A stretch of DNA of 36,696 nucleotides from Pseudomonas protegens. GTDB taxonomy: Bacteria; Pseudomonadota; Gammaproteobacteria; Pseudomonadales; Pseudomonadaceae. This document shows positions 17,401 through 25,591 of this stretch, piece after piece. The stretch lies in contig NZ_MOAK01000032.1 in NCBI RefSeq assembly GCF_003732485.1, positions 18,517 through 55,212 of the forward strand, given 5' to 3'. Every line of letters begins with the position of its first letter. Position 1 is the first letter of the stretch. Position numbers and translations under genes: made by a program. Below the pieces are notes generated by a model. That model did no database searches. It saw only the letters and a list, made by a program, of their open reading frames with translations, and was not told the DNA's origin.

Positions 17401-18381
17401 TACCGGCAAATTACTGGAAACAGGATAGTTTTCATCCTGAAGCCCAGAATCTATATTATTTTTTATAGCTCCTTTTAGAGCCTCTTCCCACTGGTCCCAA
17501 GACAGATTATTGATATTATAACCAATGTACTTATTCTTAATTACTCCAAGAACCTTGTTATACCCTTCCTCACCTCCGGCCCTCATATATTCATAGGCAA
17601 GCTTTTTATAAAGCTTACTATTATCAGCACGTTCAATTACAAGTAGCTGTTGCTCTTTCCTGTGCAATCCTCGTTCTGAAATATCACCCGCGTTAAAATC
17701 GCCAAGAAGTATCATAGGAACACTGCTTGTTAACGCGGAGGAGTTAAAATCTTCAGCGACCTTAACTCGTCTATCCGGAGAGTCCGAATGGTCTAAGTGG
17801 ATGCCGGTTACGGTAGCCTTCGGAAAACCATTGCCAGGATCAATCCTAATGCTATCTCCGGGTAAGTCTGTAAAAGGCACGGAAGAGAAAATACTTCCAA
17901 TACCATTAAAGTATAGCTCCTTCTGATCTTCATTTCTTTTATTATATTCAGGACTCCCCTCAAGATATTTGTCTTCATTCTTGCGAAAATCGACAAAACT
18001 ATCTTGTTTTCGGGGTTCACTATTCAACACGTCATTTGTATTTCGCTTAAACGCATCATAAACCTGACTGCCGTAATTCGTGTTAACTTTTTTCGCATTG
18101 TTATCAAGTTCAGGCATTACAAGAATATCTGGCGACACCCCCAAAAGCAGTTTTCTCATAGTGTCTGAATAGGTGAGATTGTTTATATTTTTTACCGGCT
18201 TCCAAATCTTTGAACTCTCCGCCTTATTCCAAACATTAAAAACCATGGTTTTTATGGAGAAATTTTTCGGATTTTTTTCTTCAGCAACAGTTTCGGGCAA
18301 ATATGCCACTAGTAGAAATGCACTGGTTGTTATTACTGTGGATTTACGATGAAGCTCCCTACCTCTATCCGTGATTTTCAT
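14428..18381 (-). CDS. Autotransporter with endonuclease/exonuclease/phosphatase (EEP) passenger
   Basis: A 1,317-residue type Va autotransporter. Start chosen is ATG 18381, with AGGAGA 7 bp upstream; an earlier in-frame start at 18579 lacks one. Residues 1-34 are a signal peptide (STVITTSAFLLVAYLPETVA). Residues about 43-430 are a complete EEP/DNase I-like domain: FNVWN (N49), VMPELD (E91), GIHLDHS (H195), GDFN (D228, N230), WDRVTIDH (D380) and SDHEP (D418, H419), i.e. the metal and catalytic set. Autotransporter-associated repeats follow (LTKLGAGTFALSGANSYTGG and a second at SGGSELILNGQNSYTG), then the GGTVAPGNSIGTL junction, a Pro/Thr/Val linker and a C-terminal beta-barrel ending GFTFQF. 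Substrate could be DNA, sphingomyelin or phosphoinositide; sequence does not decide. The passenger DNA is more AT-rich than the barrel DNA. Confidence 0.9.
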   Translation of the reverse strand: MKITDRGRELHRKSTVITTSAFLLVAYLPETVAEEKNPKNFSIKTMVFNVWNKAESSKIWKPVKNINNLTYSDTMRKLLLGVSPDILVMPELDNNAKKVNTNYGSQVYDAFKRNTNDVLNSEPRKQDSFVDFRKNEDKYLEGSPEYNKRNEDQKELYFNGIGSIFSSVPFTDLPGDSIRIDPGNGFPKATVTGIHLDHSDSPDRRVKVAEDFNSSALTSSVPMILLGDFNAGDISERGLHRKEQQLLVIERADNSKLYKKLAYEYMRAGGEEGYNKVLGVIKNKYIGYNINNLSWDQWEEALKGAIKNNIDSGLQDENYPVSSNLPVTLNVFKKQYQLLQLEQHRELFKPSQVDDQRATWASDGEIAENKWPSWDRVTIDHTMMSRPFAKWTEIADDGKQSGNLSKLARLPDDRSLSDHEPVAQNLRWVGPQLEVYKDVAGNQEKTRLVWGADTYNFAGRNKTFHLVRNNYRNDVYLGQVADSKGNPTLPKLSIEEKTSLLNCKGSDSRFQQAVADYCIDDHSFIGETLVKDGGLLVVDEDQALGGSKAKLRLANGGLKVEGLSMGELDREVVLEQQGWIDVAESSLVVSATKALTGTGSLTKLGAGTFALSGANSYTGGTFVEEGILRAGIAGGFVNNTAYAINGGALDLNGFDLIASKLEGKGGSIQLGKGSLTIDQSFNTRYNGSIEGFGGLTKSGGSELILNGQNSYTGATLVRDGRLVIGDSDHPDARLESQVTVGPSATLGGIGTVGALTINAGGTVAPGNSIGTLRTGDVTFDAGSIYSVEVGPDGRSDLIESAGVATLNGGEVRVSLEDRANLLTEDEAKTLVGQTFNIITAKKGIVGQFESVTPNYLFLNSQVNVPRIQQLLDGPPIPAAPVPPEKTIAPVSEVAIIPTPAPTTTTTVPVEPAQSALPVSDVVFIPVPVASTPVDVAPAQATPDMTAISVAIERNSTSFASVAQTKNERSVAAVADTLAPGNPVYESLLTFNSAEQARQAFKQLDGQVHADAAAAQIADSRYVRDAVNARLQQAQALSPEATIQVDNSNGGWVQLLGGHTQLDSDHNATSYSTSTTGVLLGLDTDIGDGWRIGGATGYTKTDLKGASRKSVNSENYHLSIYGGKRFDSIALRFGGASTWHHFDTSRNVEYGNQSAHKKAAYKARTDQIFGEVGYTAWSAFEPFANLTYINFQNDAFKERGKAATLHASRQSQDAIVSTVGLRGQMQLPVSSTRSVKLRGELGWEHQYAELDRESSLKFVGSETAFAVSSVPVSRDGAVLKASAEMALTKDTQVSLNYTGLVSSQGAGSAVNLGFTFQF

Positions 18382-18736
18382 CACATCTCTCCTAGCGCTC
18401 TTTGGTTTCAGGTCCTGTGCAATCTTTGCAACGAAACTCTGGTGGCAGGTCAAAGGAGTATGAAATACCCTAGGCTTAAACCAAGGTAAATCTGAGAAAC
18501 ACAAGATGCAGTGCGTACCACGCGGACACTTTGTACCGTGCCTTTTCAGCAAAAGCGCTTTAGATGAAACAAGTTGCATCCGTGCACTTTTTACTCACTG
18601 GACTCCCCTAATACTAACTAAACATAATCCAGTCTCTTGTCTTGATACGACAACGTTTAATGGTAAAACGCCAGCAACCCGTCTATTGGCGACATATTTG
18701 TTCAAACCGTACTGCCAGCGACATCCTTCTCACCTA
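18382..18736. other. Gap upstream of the EEP autotransporter
   Basis: No convincing gene is seen in this 355-bp stretch. It should contain the leftward promoter of the EEP autotransporter; only the ribosome-binding site AGGAGA just above 18381 is clear. No copy of the 14-bp Rcs-like box found elsewhere in the island is present. Confidence 0.4.
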
Positions 18737-19345
18737 AGGAAACGCCGAACAAGTCCCCAGATGTGCTGAAATACACCTTCACCAACTAACCCGAACCACG
18801 CATGAGCCAGATGAGCTTTTCCGACGTTGAATACGTAAGCAAGTCATGAGCGCTTCCTTTACGCGATGGATCAGGTGGCGCTCTGGGCCGGCCTGTTGGG
18901 GTTGATCGAGCCGTATTACCCAAAGGCAGGCGGTAGCCGTAATCCTTAGTCGCTGAAAACGATGCTGCGCATTCATCTGTTACAGATCGGTTTTCGCTGA
19001 GCGGCCCCGCCATGGAAGAGCCGCTGTACGAGATCACACCGATGCGCCTGTTCTCCCGTCTTACGCTGAGTACGCCGATTCCCGGAACACATCACAATCA
19101 TGAACTTCCGGCACTTGCTGGAGAAGCATCAGTTCGCCCCTGCCATCCTCACGTTCATCAATGATTATTTTTAAGAAAGAGACCTGTCACTACGCTAGGG
19201 TACGATCATCAGTGCCACTATTGTTCATGCTCCCAGTTCGACCAAGAACGAAGAAGAAAAGCATGATCCCGAGATGCATAAAACCAAGAAAGGTAACCAG
19301 TATTACTTCGAAATGAAGGCGCCTATCGGGTATTCGCCACAGTAC
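18737..19345 (+). pseudogene. Decayed IS5-family transposase
   Basis: Starting at ATG 18802 (MSQMSFSDVEY) the plus strand encodes, across several frames, pieces of an IS5-family transposase: [81 protein letters not shown] and [15 protein letters not shown]. At least three frameshifts or deletions break it, and the C-terminal part with the rest of the catalytic domain is missing. GGAAACGCCGAACAAGTCC beginning at 18738 resembles the left terminal repeat of such elements. It lies between the two autotransporter genes and cannot be active. Confidence 0.82.
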
Positions 19346-19390
19346 CATCCCCATGATGAACCAAACCCAAAATAGGGTTTATATAGACCA

Positions 19391-19433
19391 CCGATTTTTT
19401 GAATTTAAAATGGCTGATATATCAAAAAATCGG
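19391..19433. repeat. 12-bp perfect inverted repeat downstream of the GDSL autotransporter
   Basis: CCGATTTTTTGA (19391-19402) and TCAAAAAATCGG (19422-19433) are exact inverted copies separated by 19 bp. The pair lies 25 bp after the stop of the autotransporter gene. It could be a leftward terminator, with internal T-runs, or the border of a lost insertion sequence. Confidence 0.6.
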
Positions 19434-19457
19434 CGGGTACTTCGGAGCGTCTCTAAG

Positions 19458-22400
19458 TCAAAATTCCAATGAAGCAAATGCGGAAATGGATTGATCTCTC
19501 ATACCACTGGCTTTTTCAGCCATATAATCCAAACCTACAGAGAAACCGCCATTAGTTTGCACCGCTACCTTCGCATTAAGCTGAGCAATATTTTTCTTCA
19601 ATGGCAAACCGCTGATGCGGAAATCATCACCACGTGAATGCAGCGCCATATTTGTATTTGAAGAAATATCAGAAAACGTATGCTTCAAACCCGCACCGGC
19701 CTGGAAACTCGCTTTAATATCATCGTTGTACTGGATAGAGTAGTTCACCCGCGCTCCCAGCGTGCTGGCATAGATATCTTTAACATCACGCTTTCCAGAT
19801 AGGGAAAACAAGTCTTTCTCTTCGGAAAATCTGGAGATATCAAGACGGCTATAAGAAAAACCAACAAAAGGTTCGACACCAAATCGATCAAACTTCAGGT
19901 CATACGCCAGCTCTGAAAACAATTGCACGGTATTCCCGTGATAATCAGAATCCGGCGTAGAGACACGCCCTTTGTAATTGACCTTGCGTTTTGTCTCTAT
20001 ATCGTGCCAGGAAAAACTCGCACCGAGTCGCACGGACAATGCCTCGTATCGTTTTGAACCATAGATGCCAAGGTTATAGGTACCGATATCGGCCGAGGAA
20101 GCTCGCTGAGACATGGAGGTTTTGCGGTATCCACCGATCACTCCCAAACTCAGGTCTGCATCCTCAACCCACACATCACTGCCGAGAATAAAGCCTTGTG
20201 TGTTTCGACTCAGACCGGAAATGCTTCTAGCCCCCTTCTGCCTGCCCTCTGAACCGAACACATAACCCCAAGCGCCTGAGTCGGACCAGCCTTTTTCTGT
20301 TTCATACAACCGCTTGGAAATCGAGTCGCGAATGTAAGACGACTCCTGTGCCAGTACGGTTTTTACAGTGGGGTGAATATCACCAGGCAGTAACGATGCA
20401 AATCGCGTGAACTCTGACTTACTCATGCCTATGACTACAGCGTTTTCTCTTTCGAACAGATCATTTCTTTCCCCGACTGCGACCAAAGGTTCAACAACTG
20501 GAATGACCGGCGTGGCTGCCACCACCGGCTCAACAACTGGAATGACCGATGTGACCGTAGTTCCAGGTTCCGGAACCACAGGTAGTAACTCTGCACAAAC
20601 CGCCTTCTCATTCACGCCTTGGCAAAGATCGATCGGTTTTACATCATTACGAACGAGCAACAGCGATACGTCTGACATACCGTAGCTCAAGCTCGGATCA
20701 AGAAACGCAAAATTAGCAGAGACACTGTCAAACTGACCGTTCACTCCCCCTCTGGTGGAAAGCACGGTGTATTGGCTTGTCGGGCTGTATTGACCCGATT
20801 CGGCATCGACCAGAACATCACCGCCTTTGATATCCGCAACACCACCGGCCTTGATCATGTCGCTCAGCCCAGCAGCATTTGCGTCAATTGCATAAACGGA
20901 GCCCTTGTTAAAAACAATGTCGTTAATCACATTGAAGGTCCCTATAGAATTGCCAGGAGCAATAGCGCCACCCGCCTCTAGGCTGAGTGAGCGAACAGTA
21001 CCCCCACCGTACACCACCGCCCCATGGCTCACTTGAACATCTGTAGCGTCGAAGATCCCATTGAATCCTAGCTTTCCTCTTCTGACTTCTGTACGACCAG
21101 TAACCCCACCTGAACCTGTCAAGTTCACTGAGCCTGTCCCAATTTTCACAATCGAACCGCTACCATCGATCCGACCATCAAATTGCTGGTTGTCCCCCCT
21201 GTTGAATACCATCACCGCGTCATTGACCACGTTACCCTGTAACCAACCTTTGTCGCTGCCATCACCGATTTGTAAGGTACCAGCGCTGATAGTCGTCCCA
21301 CCGCTGTGAGCATTGTCGCCGGTTAGCGTCAGTACTCCCGTACCTTTTTTCAGCAGCGCGCCAGTGCCCACGACATTGCCTGCAAACGAGTGATCCATGC
21401 TGTGATTGAACGCCAGACTAGACTTCTCGTTGATAATCACATCACTGCTAAGTGAACCTGTATCACCAGCATTCCCCACTTGCAAAACACCTCCAACAAC
21501 AGCGACACCGAATCCCCCTGCGCGCCCCCCATCAAACGAATTTTTTCCCGTCAACACTAACGTCCCCAAACCACTTTTTAACAAAGCAGAACCTGAAGCA
21601 TTACCTCTGTATATAAACTCCGAAGACATGTTGGCTATTTCAATCCCGGCAAAGCGTTCTTTAATTAAAATATTCGCACTTAACTGATGGGAGTATTGAC
21701 TGTCCTGATTTTTCTCAACAGCATCATCAAAGCGCAACAATGCACCATTCAATACAACCTTCGGAGTTAAACTATCAACTTGGCTTTTCAGGCTCAGATC
21801 CAAGACCCCCCCTACAACATTATGAGTCAGCTCTGAGGCTTCTTTCGTCACGACAACATCAGCGAACGCATCAAAATAGGGATCAGAACTTAAGCTCCCG
21901 TCACTCACGCGAGACATCAGCGGTTGGCGGGGGTCGCGCAGATAATACTTATAGGCATTGGCAATAATTTCGCTAGTTTTTTCACTGGGATGTAATCCGT
22001 CTTCAGTAAAATATTTTCCGCCCTCTGACGCCCTATCTTCATTGCATTTCGGAACGCTGGCACACGAAATACTTATATCGTTGACGATACCATAACGCTC
22101 TCGATCGGCAGCCACGTGCTGGATGAACTTAAAAATGTCAAATAAAGTAACGGTGGTACCAGGATTATCAAGCGTGACACGCAACATAGAAGAAGTTGTC
22201 TTCTCATTAGTCTCTAGCAATAAATCTGTAATGCGTGTACGTGCGATACCTGTTTCTCTAGCCACCCCCAAGTGGAGATTATTTTTTCCTCCCGGAGTCC
22301 AATTTATTAGCTCTGGGGTAAGTCTAAGATCTGGGAGATTGCCAAAGAAAATATTTTTCGCTCCCAGTTTTGCTATATCTCCAAGTGCCTTTTCCCTGCC

Positions 22401-23186
22401 TGCATATAGTTCATTTTTTGCAACCTGCAAATCCGCTTCACCGTCATATCCCTGAGCGATAGCGTCATTGCCTCCCGCGAGTAGCATTGCCATATCACGC
22501 AGCCCAAAAGAACCTCCTTTATTGCTAAATTCTTTCGGCTGGTCAACAATAGGCTTCAATAAGTTTATATTTCTATCGCCTACAAGTGTAGGTAATACAG
22601 ACTCAGCGATGCCACTAATACCAACTGGCGCGAACCCCGCTAAAAGGGCACGATTCGTGCCTGGAAAAATTTTGTTCAGTTTTGCTCCACCTTGGGCCAT
22701 ATTTACATTTTTTGTGTTATCTATTTTTTTCTCTGTTAGGCCAACACTATTTATCCTTAGTGTTCCTGTTGTAAGGGAACCGAAAAACGTACTTATAGTC
22801 CAGTCTGCCCCCCATGCAAGCGGGTTTGATCTAGTAAAATCATATCCAAATATTTGTTGAGCCGCGTTACCATTACCGGAGGTAAATGGAGCGCCAAGGG
22901 GCAACGAAAAAATCTTAGGTAGCGCTTGTCCAGCAGCCGCAGCCGCAAAAACTATAGACCCGCTCCCGCTGACTTCAACAGTCTTAGACACATTATTAGT
23001 GTCTAACTGACTATCACCAAACAGCACCGCCCTGGAATACTTTCCCTTAACTGACTTTGTCTCTTCATCAGTAAGAGTCGGACGACCATAGTCTTCCGAA
23101 CTAGCCGGAAAGATAGCCAGGGAGGAAAAAAAAACTACAACATGGATGAAGATCCTTTTGCAATTGCAACCCATATTAAACACCAT
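19458..23186 (-). CDS. Autotransporter with GDSL-family esterase passenger
   Basis: A 1,242-residue type Va autotransporter (or 1,238 if started at the second ATG, 23174; neither has a clear ribosome-binding site). A signal peptide spans about 1-30 (IFIHVVVFFSSLAIFPASS). The passenger (about 50-420) carries GDSL/SGNH blocks: VLFGDSQLDT with nucleophile S59, a glycine in NMAQGG near 166, GGND (N240) and DGLHP with D396 and H399. This resembles EstA-type surface esterases, although block I reads GDSQ instead of GDSL. PF12951-type repeats follow (LKSGLGTLVLTGKNSFDGG; LLKKGTGVLTLTGDNAHSGG; VKIGTGSVNLTGSGGVTG), then a GGAIAPGNSIGTF junction, a repetitive Val/Pro/Thr linker and a barrel ending AFASLEF. 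It probably displays or releases an esterase acting on lipids. Confidence 0.9.
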   Translation of the reverse strand: MVFNMGCNCKRIFIHVVVFFSSLAIFPASSEDYGRPTLTDEETKSVKGKYSRAVLFGDSQLDTNNVSKTVEVSGSGSIVFAAAAAGQALPKIFSLPLGAPFTSGNGNAAQQIFGYDFTRSNPLAWGADWTISTFFGSLTTGTLRINSVGLTEKKIDNTKNVNMAQGGAKLNKIFPGTNRALLAGFAPVGISGIAESVLPTLVGDRNINLLKPIVDQPKEFSNKGGSFGLRDMAMLLAGGNDAIAQGYDGEADLQVAKNELYAGREKALGDIAKLGAKNIFFGNLPDLRLTPELINWTPGGKNNLHLGVARETGIARTRITDLLLETNEKTTSSMLRVTLDNPGTTVTLFDIFKFIQHVAADRERYGIVNDISISCASVPKCNEDRASEGGKYFTEDGLHPSEKTSEIIANAYKYYLRDPRQPLMSRVSDGSLSSDPYFDAFADVVVTKEASELTHNVVGGVLDLSLKSQVDSLTPKVVLNGALLRFDDAVEKNQDSQYSHQLSANILIKERFAGIEIANMSSEFIYRGNASGSALLKSGLGTLVLTGKNSFDGGRAGGFGVAVVGGVLQVGNAGDTGSLSSDVIINEKSSLAFNHSMDHSFAGNVVGTGALLKKGTGVLTLTGDNAHSGGTTISAGTLQIGDGSDKGWLQGNVVNDAVMVFNRGDNQQFDGRIDGSGSIVKIGTGSVNLTGSGGVTGRTEVRRGKLGFNGIFDATDVQVSHGAVVYGGGTVRSLSLEAGGAIAPGNSIGTFNVINDIVFNKGSVYAIDANAAGLSDMIKAGGVADIKGGDVLVDAESGQYSPTSQYTVLSTRGGVNGQFDSVSANFAFLDPSLSYGMSDVSLLLVRNDVKPIDLCQGVNEKAVCAELLPVVPEPGTTVTSVIPVVEPVVAATPVIPVVEPLVAVGERNDLFERENAVVIGMSKSEFTRFASLLPGDIHPTVKTVLAQESSYIRDSISKRLYETEKGWSDSGAWGYVFGSEGRQKGARSISGLSRNTQGFILGSDVWVEDADLSLGVIGGYRKTSMSQRASSADIGTYNLGIYGSKRYEALSVRLGASFSWHDIETKRKVNYKGRVSTPDSDYHGNTVQLFSELAYDLKFDRFGVEPFVGFSYSRLDISRFSEEKDLFSLSGKRDVKDIYASTLGARVNYSIQYNDDIKASFQAGAGLKHTFSDISSNTNMALHSRGDDFRISGLPLKKNIAQLNAKVAVQTNGGFSVGLDYMAEKASGMRDQSISAFASLEF

Positions 23187-23754
23187 TAATTATTTTTAGT
23201 AGTCAGTGAAAGGTACAGATTTCATTTATCTATACATAACTAAGGTCTTCCATGTTTTTCCCGTGAAGGTTTCCGATCGAAACATGCGAGCCGACTATCT
23301 TGATGTAGGAATTTGACTGAGTTTGTGTAGGATTTTTCCTGATGAATCTCCAGACCAATAGGCAAATGCACTGAAACACGTTTGATCGTCGGATCCGAAC
23401 AATCCATTAGCCAGATGCCCGACGGGCGCGGTGGCAGCTATCACGACGATTGCAATTGCAACAGCTACGACTCGTCCTTCAGCCTGCAAGCCCAAATGCG
23501 GAGCTTGGAAGAAGAGCGCGGCATATTAAAAAACCGCCTCCCCGGCACTCCGCAGCCCATTGGGCTAGAAACACTACGTACTACACTTACATTTCTGGAC
23601 AGTGGTCGCTGGCTTTTTAGAGGCTAAGTCCCGTTCAAAAAACTGGACCCAGAGGAAGCTGCGGACCCGTTAGTGGTGGCGCTTTCATGACCCCGTTTAG
23701 GAATGTAATTTGATCCGAGTCCCCGTCCAGTCCCGCCCTTGACTGGAGGTGCTT
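23187..23754. promoter_or_regulatory. Promoter region of the GDSL autotransporter and IS remnants
   Basis: The left part holds the leftward promoter with an Rcs-like box (23328-23341). A plus-strand piece near 23480-23535 reads LQAQMRSLEEERGILKN, which resembles the C-terminal coiled coil of an IS3-type OrfA, but is too short to be sure. The right part, up to the ribosome-binding site GGAGG at 23745, is probably the left end of the IS110 element. Confidence 0.4.
23328..23341. promoter_or_regulatory. RcsB-like box upstream of the GDSL autotransporter
   Basis: TAGGATTTTTCCTG, 142 bp above the ATG. Read on the gene strand, the half-site TCCTACA occurs here and again 22 bp closer to the gene (TTCCTACA, 23304-23311), two helical turns apart. 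The same box recurs at 26942, 27296, 30894 and 35077. Confidence 0.55.
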
Positions 23755-24858
23755 ATGAAAAAGTCTGACTTAAAAAGCAAAGGGTTACCGGTAATTAGTA
23801 CTCGAGCGACCGGCGTTTATTGGATTCCGGTTTACGAGATACTCGAAACGCACGGACTTCATGTAGTACTTGCTAGTGCCCGAGATGCTCGCGCAGTGCC
23901 AGAGCGTAAAACCGACGTGAATGATGCGCAGTGGATTCAACGACTCCATTCCTGCGGATTGCTTCCGTCCAGATCGCGAAATCCTGGCTTTACGCAGCTA
24001 TTTAAGATTACGAGAGCAGCACCTTGACTACGCGGCCGCACATATTCAGCACATGCAAAAAGCGCTCACCCATATGAATCTGCAACTGCACCATGTCGTG
24101 GCGGATGTCACCGGAGTGACCGGCATGCGAATAATTCGGGCCATTATGGCTGGTGAGCGAAGCCCGTCAGTATTGGCTGCCATGAGCGATACCCGCTGCA
24201 AAGCCGGTATCGATGTCATTGAGGCTGCGCTAGTCGGTAACTATCAGCCGGAGCACATATTTGCCCTGTCACAAGCACTGACAATGTATGACGCTTACCA
24301 AGCGCAGCTCCTCATCTGCGATCAGCAAATTGTACAAGTGTTCATCAAGCTTTCACCGAATAAGTTGCGTCCGTCAGAACCATTGCCTAAACCGCGTCAT
24401 AAAACCCGGCAACCGAACGCACTTTCGATCTTCGCACGTTGCTCTATCAACTGGTCGGCGTAGACCTCACGCAAATAAATGGCATTGGCCCCTTTCTGGC
24501 ACTGCGGCTGGTCGCCGAATGCAGTACAGATCTGCCCCGATGGCGCACTTGTCATCATTTTACTTCGTGGTTGACGCTTGCGCCGGGATGTAGGATCAGC
24601 GGCGGTAAGGTGCTTTCCGCTCATACTCGGAAAACCAAGAATCGAGTTACTGCCCACCTGCGCTTGGCTGCTGTCAAAGTAGGGAGAGCGAGTACTGCGC
24701 TTGGGGCCTTCTATAAACGCCTTGCAGCTCGAATCGGAAAAGCCAAAGCAGTCACCACGTCCGCCCGAAAAATTGCGATTCTGTTCTACAACGCGATGCG
24801 TTTCGGTATGAGCTATCAAGACCCCGGAGCAGACCAGTATGAACAGAGATATCGTTAG
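23755..24858 (+). pseudogene. IS110-family transposase, internally deleted and frameshifted
   Basis: Three frames together encode an IS110/IS1111-type transposase: frame one TGVYWIPVYEILETHG and KTDVNDAQWIQRLHS; frame two FRPDREILALRSYLRL, IQHMQKALTHMNLQLH and VTGVTGMRIIRAIMAGE; frame three VGVDLTQINGIGPFLAL and LAPGCRISGGKVLS. Frameshifts fall near 23960 and 24440. The N-terminus jumps from KSKGLPVI directly to TRATGVYWIP, so about 60 residues carrying the first acidic catalytic residues of the DEDD set are gone in frame. The ribosome-binding site GGAGG precedes ATG 23755 by 5 bp. The element is inactive. Confidence 0.88.
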
Positions 24859-24885
24859 CGGGTCGTAAAGGGTTTACATCGCCGT

Positions 24886-24970
24886 GCTGCCGAATTTGGT
24901 TTCACTCTTCAGCCAACGGAGGGTGTTTCTTAGGAAGGCAGCGCGGCACTTCGCCAGGGAACCCGAGTGA
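24886..24970 (+). pseudogene. IS3-family OrfA, C-terminal fragment
   Basis: The frame ending in FLRKAARHFAREPE and a TGA at 24968-24970 is the usual end of an IS3-type OrfA (coiled-coil tail, FLKKAAAYFA pattern). Upstream sequence no longer matches. Its stop overlaps the OrfB start at GTG 24967, the arrangement expected for an IS3 element with translational coupling or frameshifting. Confidence 0.6.
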
Positions 24971-25560
24971 AATACCGCTTTATGAACGAGCATCGGCATC
25001 AATACGCGATCACTACGCTGTGCCGGGTTTTGCAAGTTGCTCGTGCCGGGCTCTATCAATGGCTACATAAGCCTGTATCTGATCGTGAAAAAGAGAATGG
25101 TCGGCTGTCAGGACTGACCCGCGACTCCTATGCAGCCAGCCGAGGTGTGTATGGTGCATGGCGGGTGTATGCTGACTTGCGTGAGGCTAGAGAAAGCTGC
25201 GGTAAGCACCGTGTCGCCGGATTGATGCGCACCTACAAAATCAAGGCGCTCAGAGGCTACAAAGCTCTGCGCGCAATCTAAGGGCGGCTATCGATAATTG
25301 CCCCTAATCGACTCAACCGGGTGTTCGCGGTCGATACCCCTAATAAGGCTTGGGTGACTGACATCACTTACATCCGAACGTGGCAGAGATGGTTATATCT
25401 AGCCATCGTGCTGGATCTCTATGCTCGCAAGGTGGTCGGGTGGTCTATGAAGCCAACGCTAGGTAAGGAGTTAGCGTTGGATGCATTGCTAATGGCAGTG
25501 TGGCGCCGTAAACCCAAAACCAGAGTTATCGTGCATTCGGATCAGGGTAGCCCTGGCTGC
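24967..25560 (+). pseudogene. IS3-family OrfB transposase, broken and truncated
   Basis: Frame one (24967-25281) holds the HTH_21 region: MKYRFMNEHRHQYAITTLCR, ARAGLYQWLHKP, GVYGAWRVYADLRE and CGKHRVAGLMR. A stop at 25279-25281 interrupts it. The integrase core resumes from 25321 with VFAVDTPNKAWVTDITYIRT (first catalytic Asp), YLAIVLDLYARKVVGWSM and VIVHSDQGS (second Asp). Homology then ends abruptly near 25560, before the catalytic Glu, where an opposing IS3 remnant begins. Confidence 0.88.
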
Positions 25561-25591
25561 CTTGGTCGGAATGAACCATCACCTCTTGCTT
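25551..25591. repeat. Imperfect inverted repeat at the junction of two IS3 remnants
   Basis: The codons for HSDQGS of the rightward element and of the leftward element face each other. This gives arms of about 19 bp starting CATTCGGATCAGGG and ending TTGGTCGGAATG, with about 15 of 19 positions paired. It marks the recombination point. Confidence 0.7.

Noticed and set aside
18382..18579. Longer N-terminus for the EEP autotransporter
   Set aside because: It would put 66 non-hydrophobic residues before a normal signal peptide; ATG 18381 has AGGAGA.
23382..23627. 81-codon frame with LQAQMRSLEEERGILKN
   Set aside because: The coiled-coil piece resembles an IS3 OrfA tail, but flanking sequence does not; most likely a small transposon scar, too short to call.
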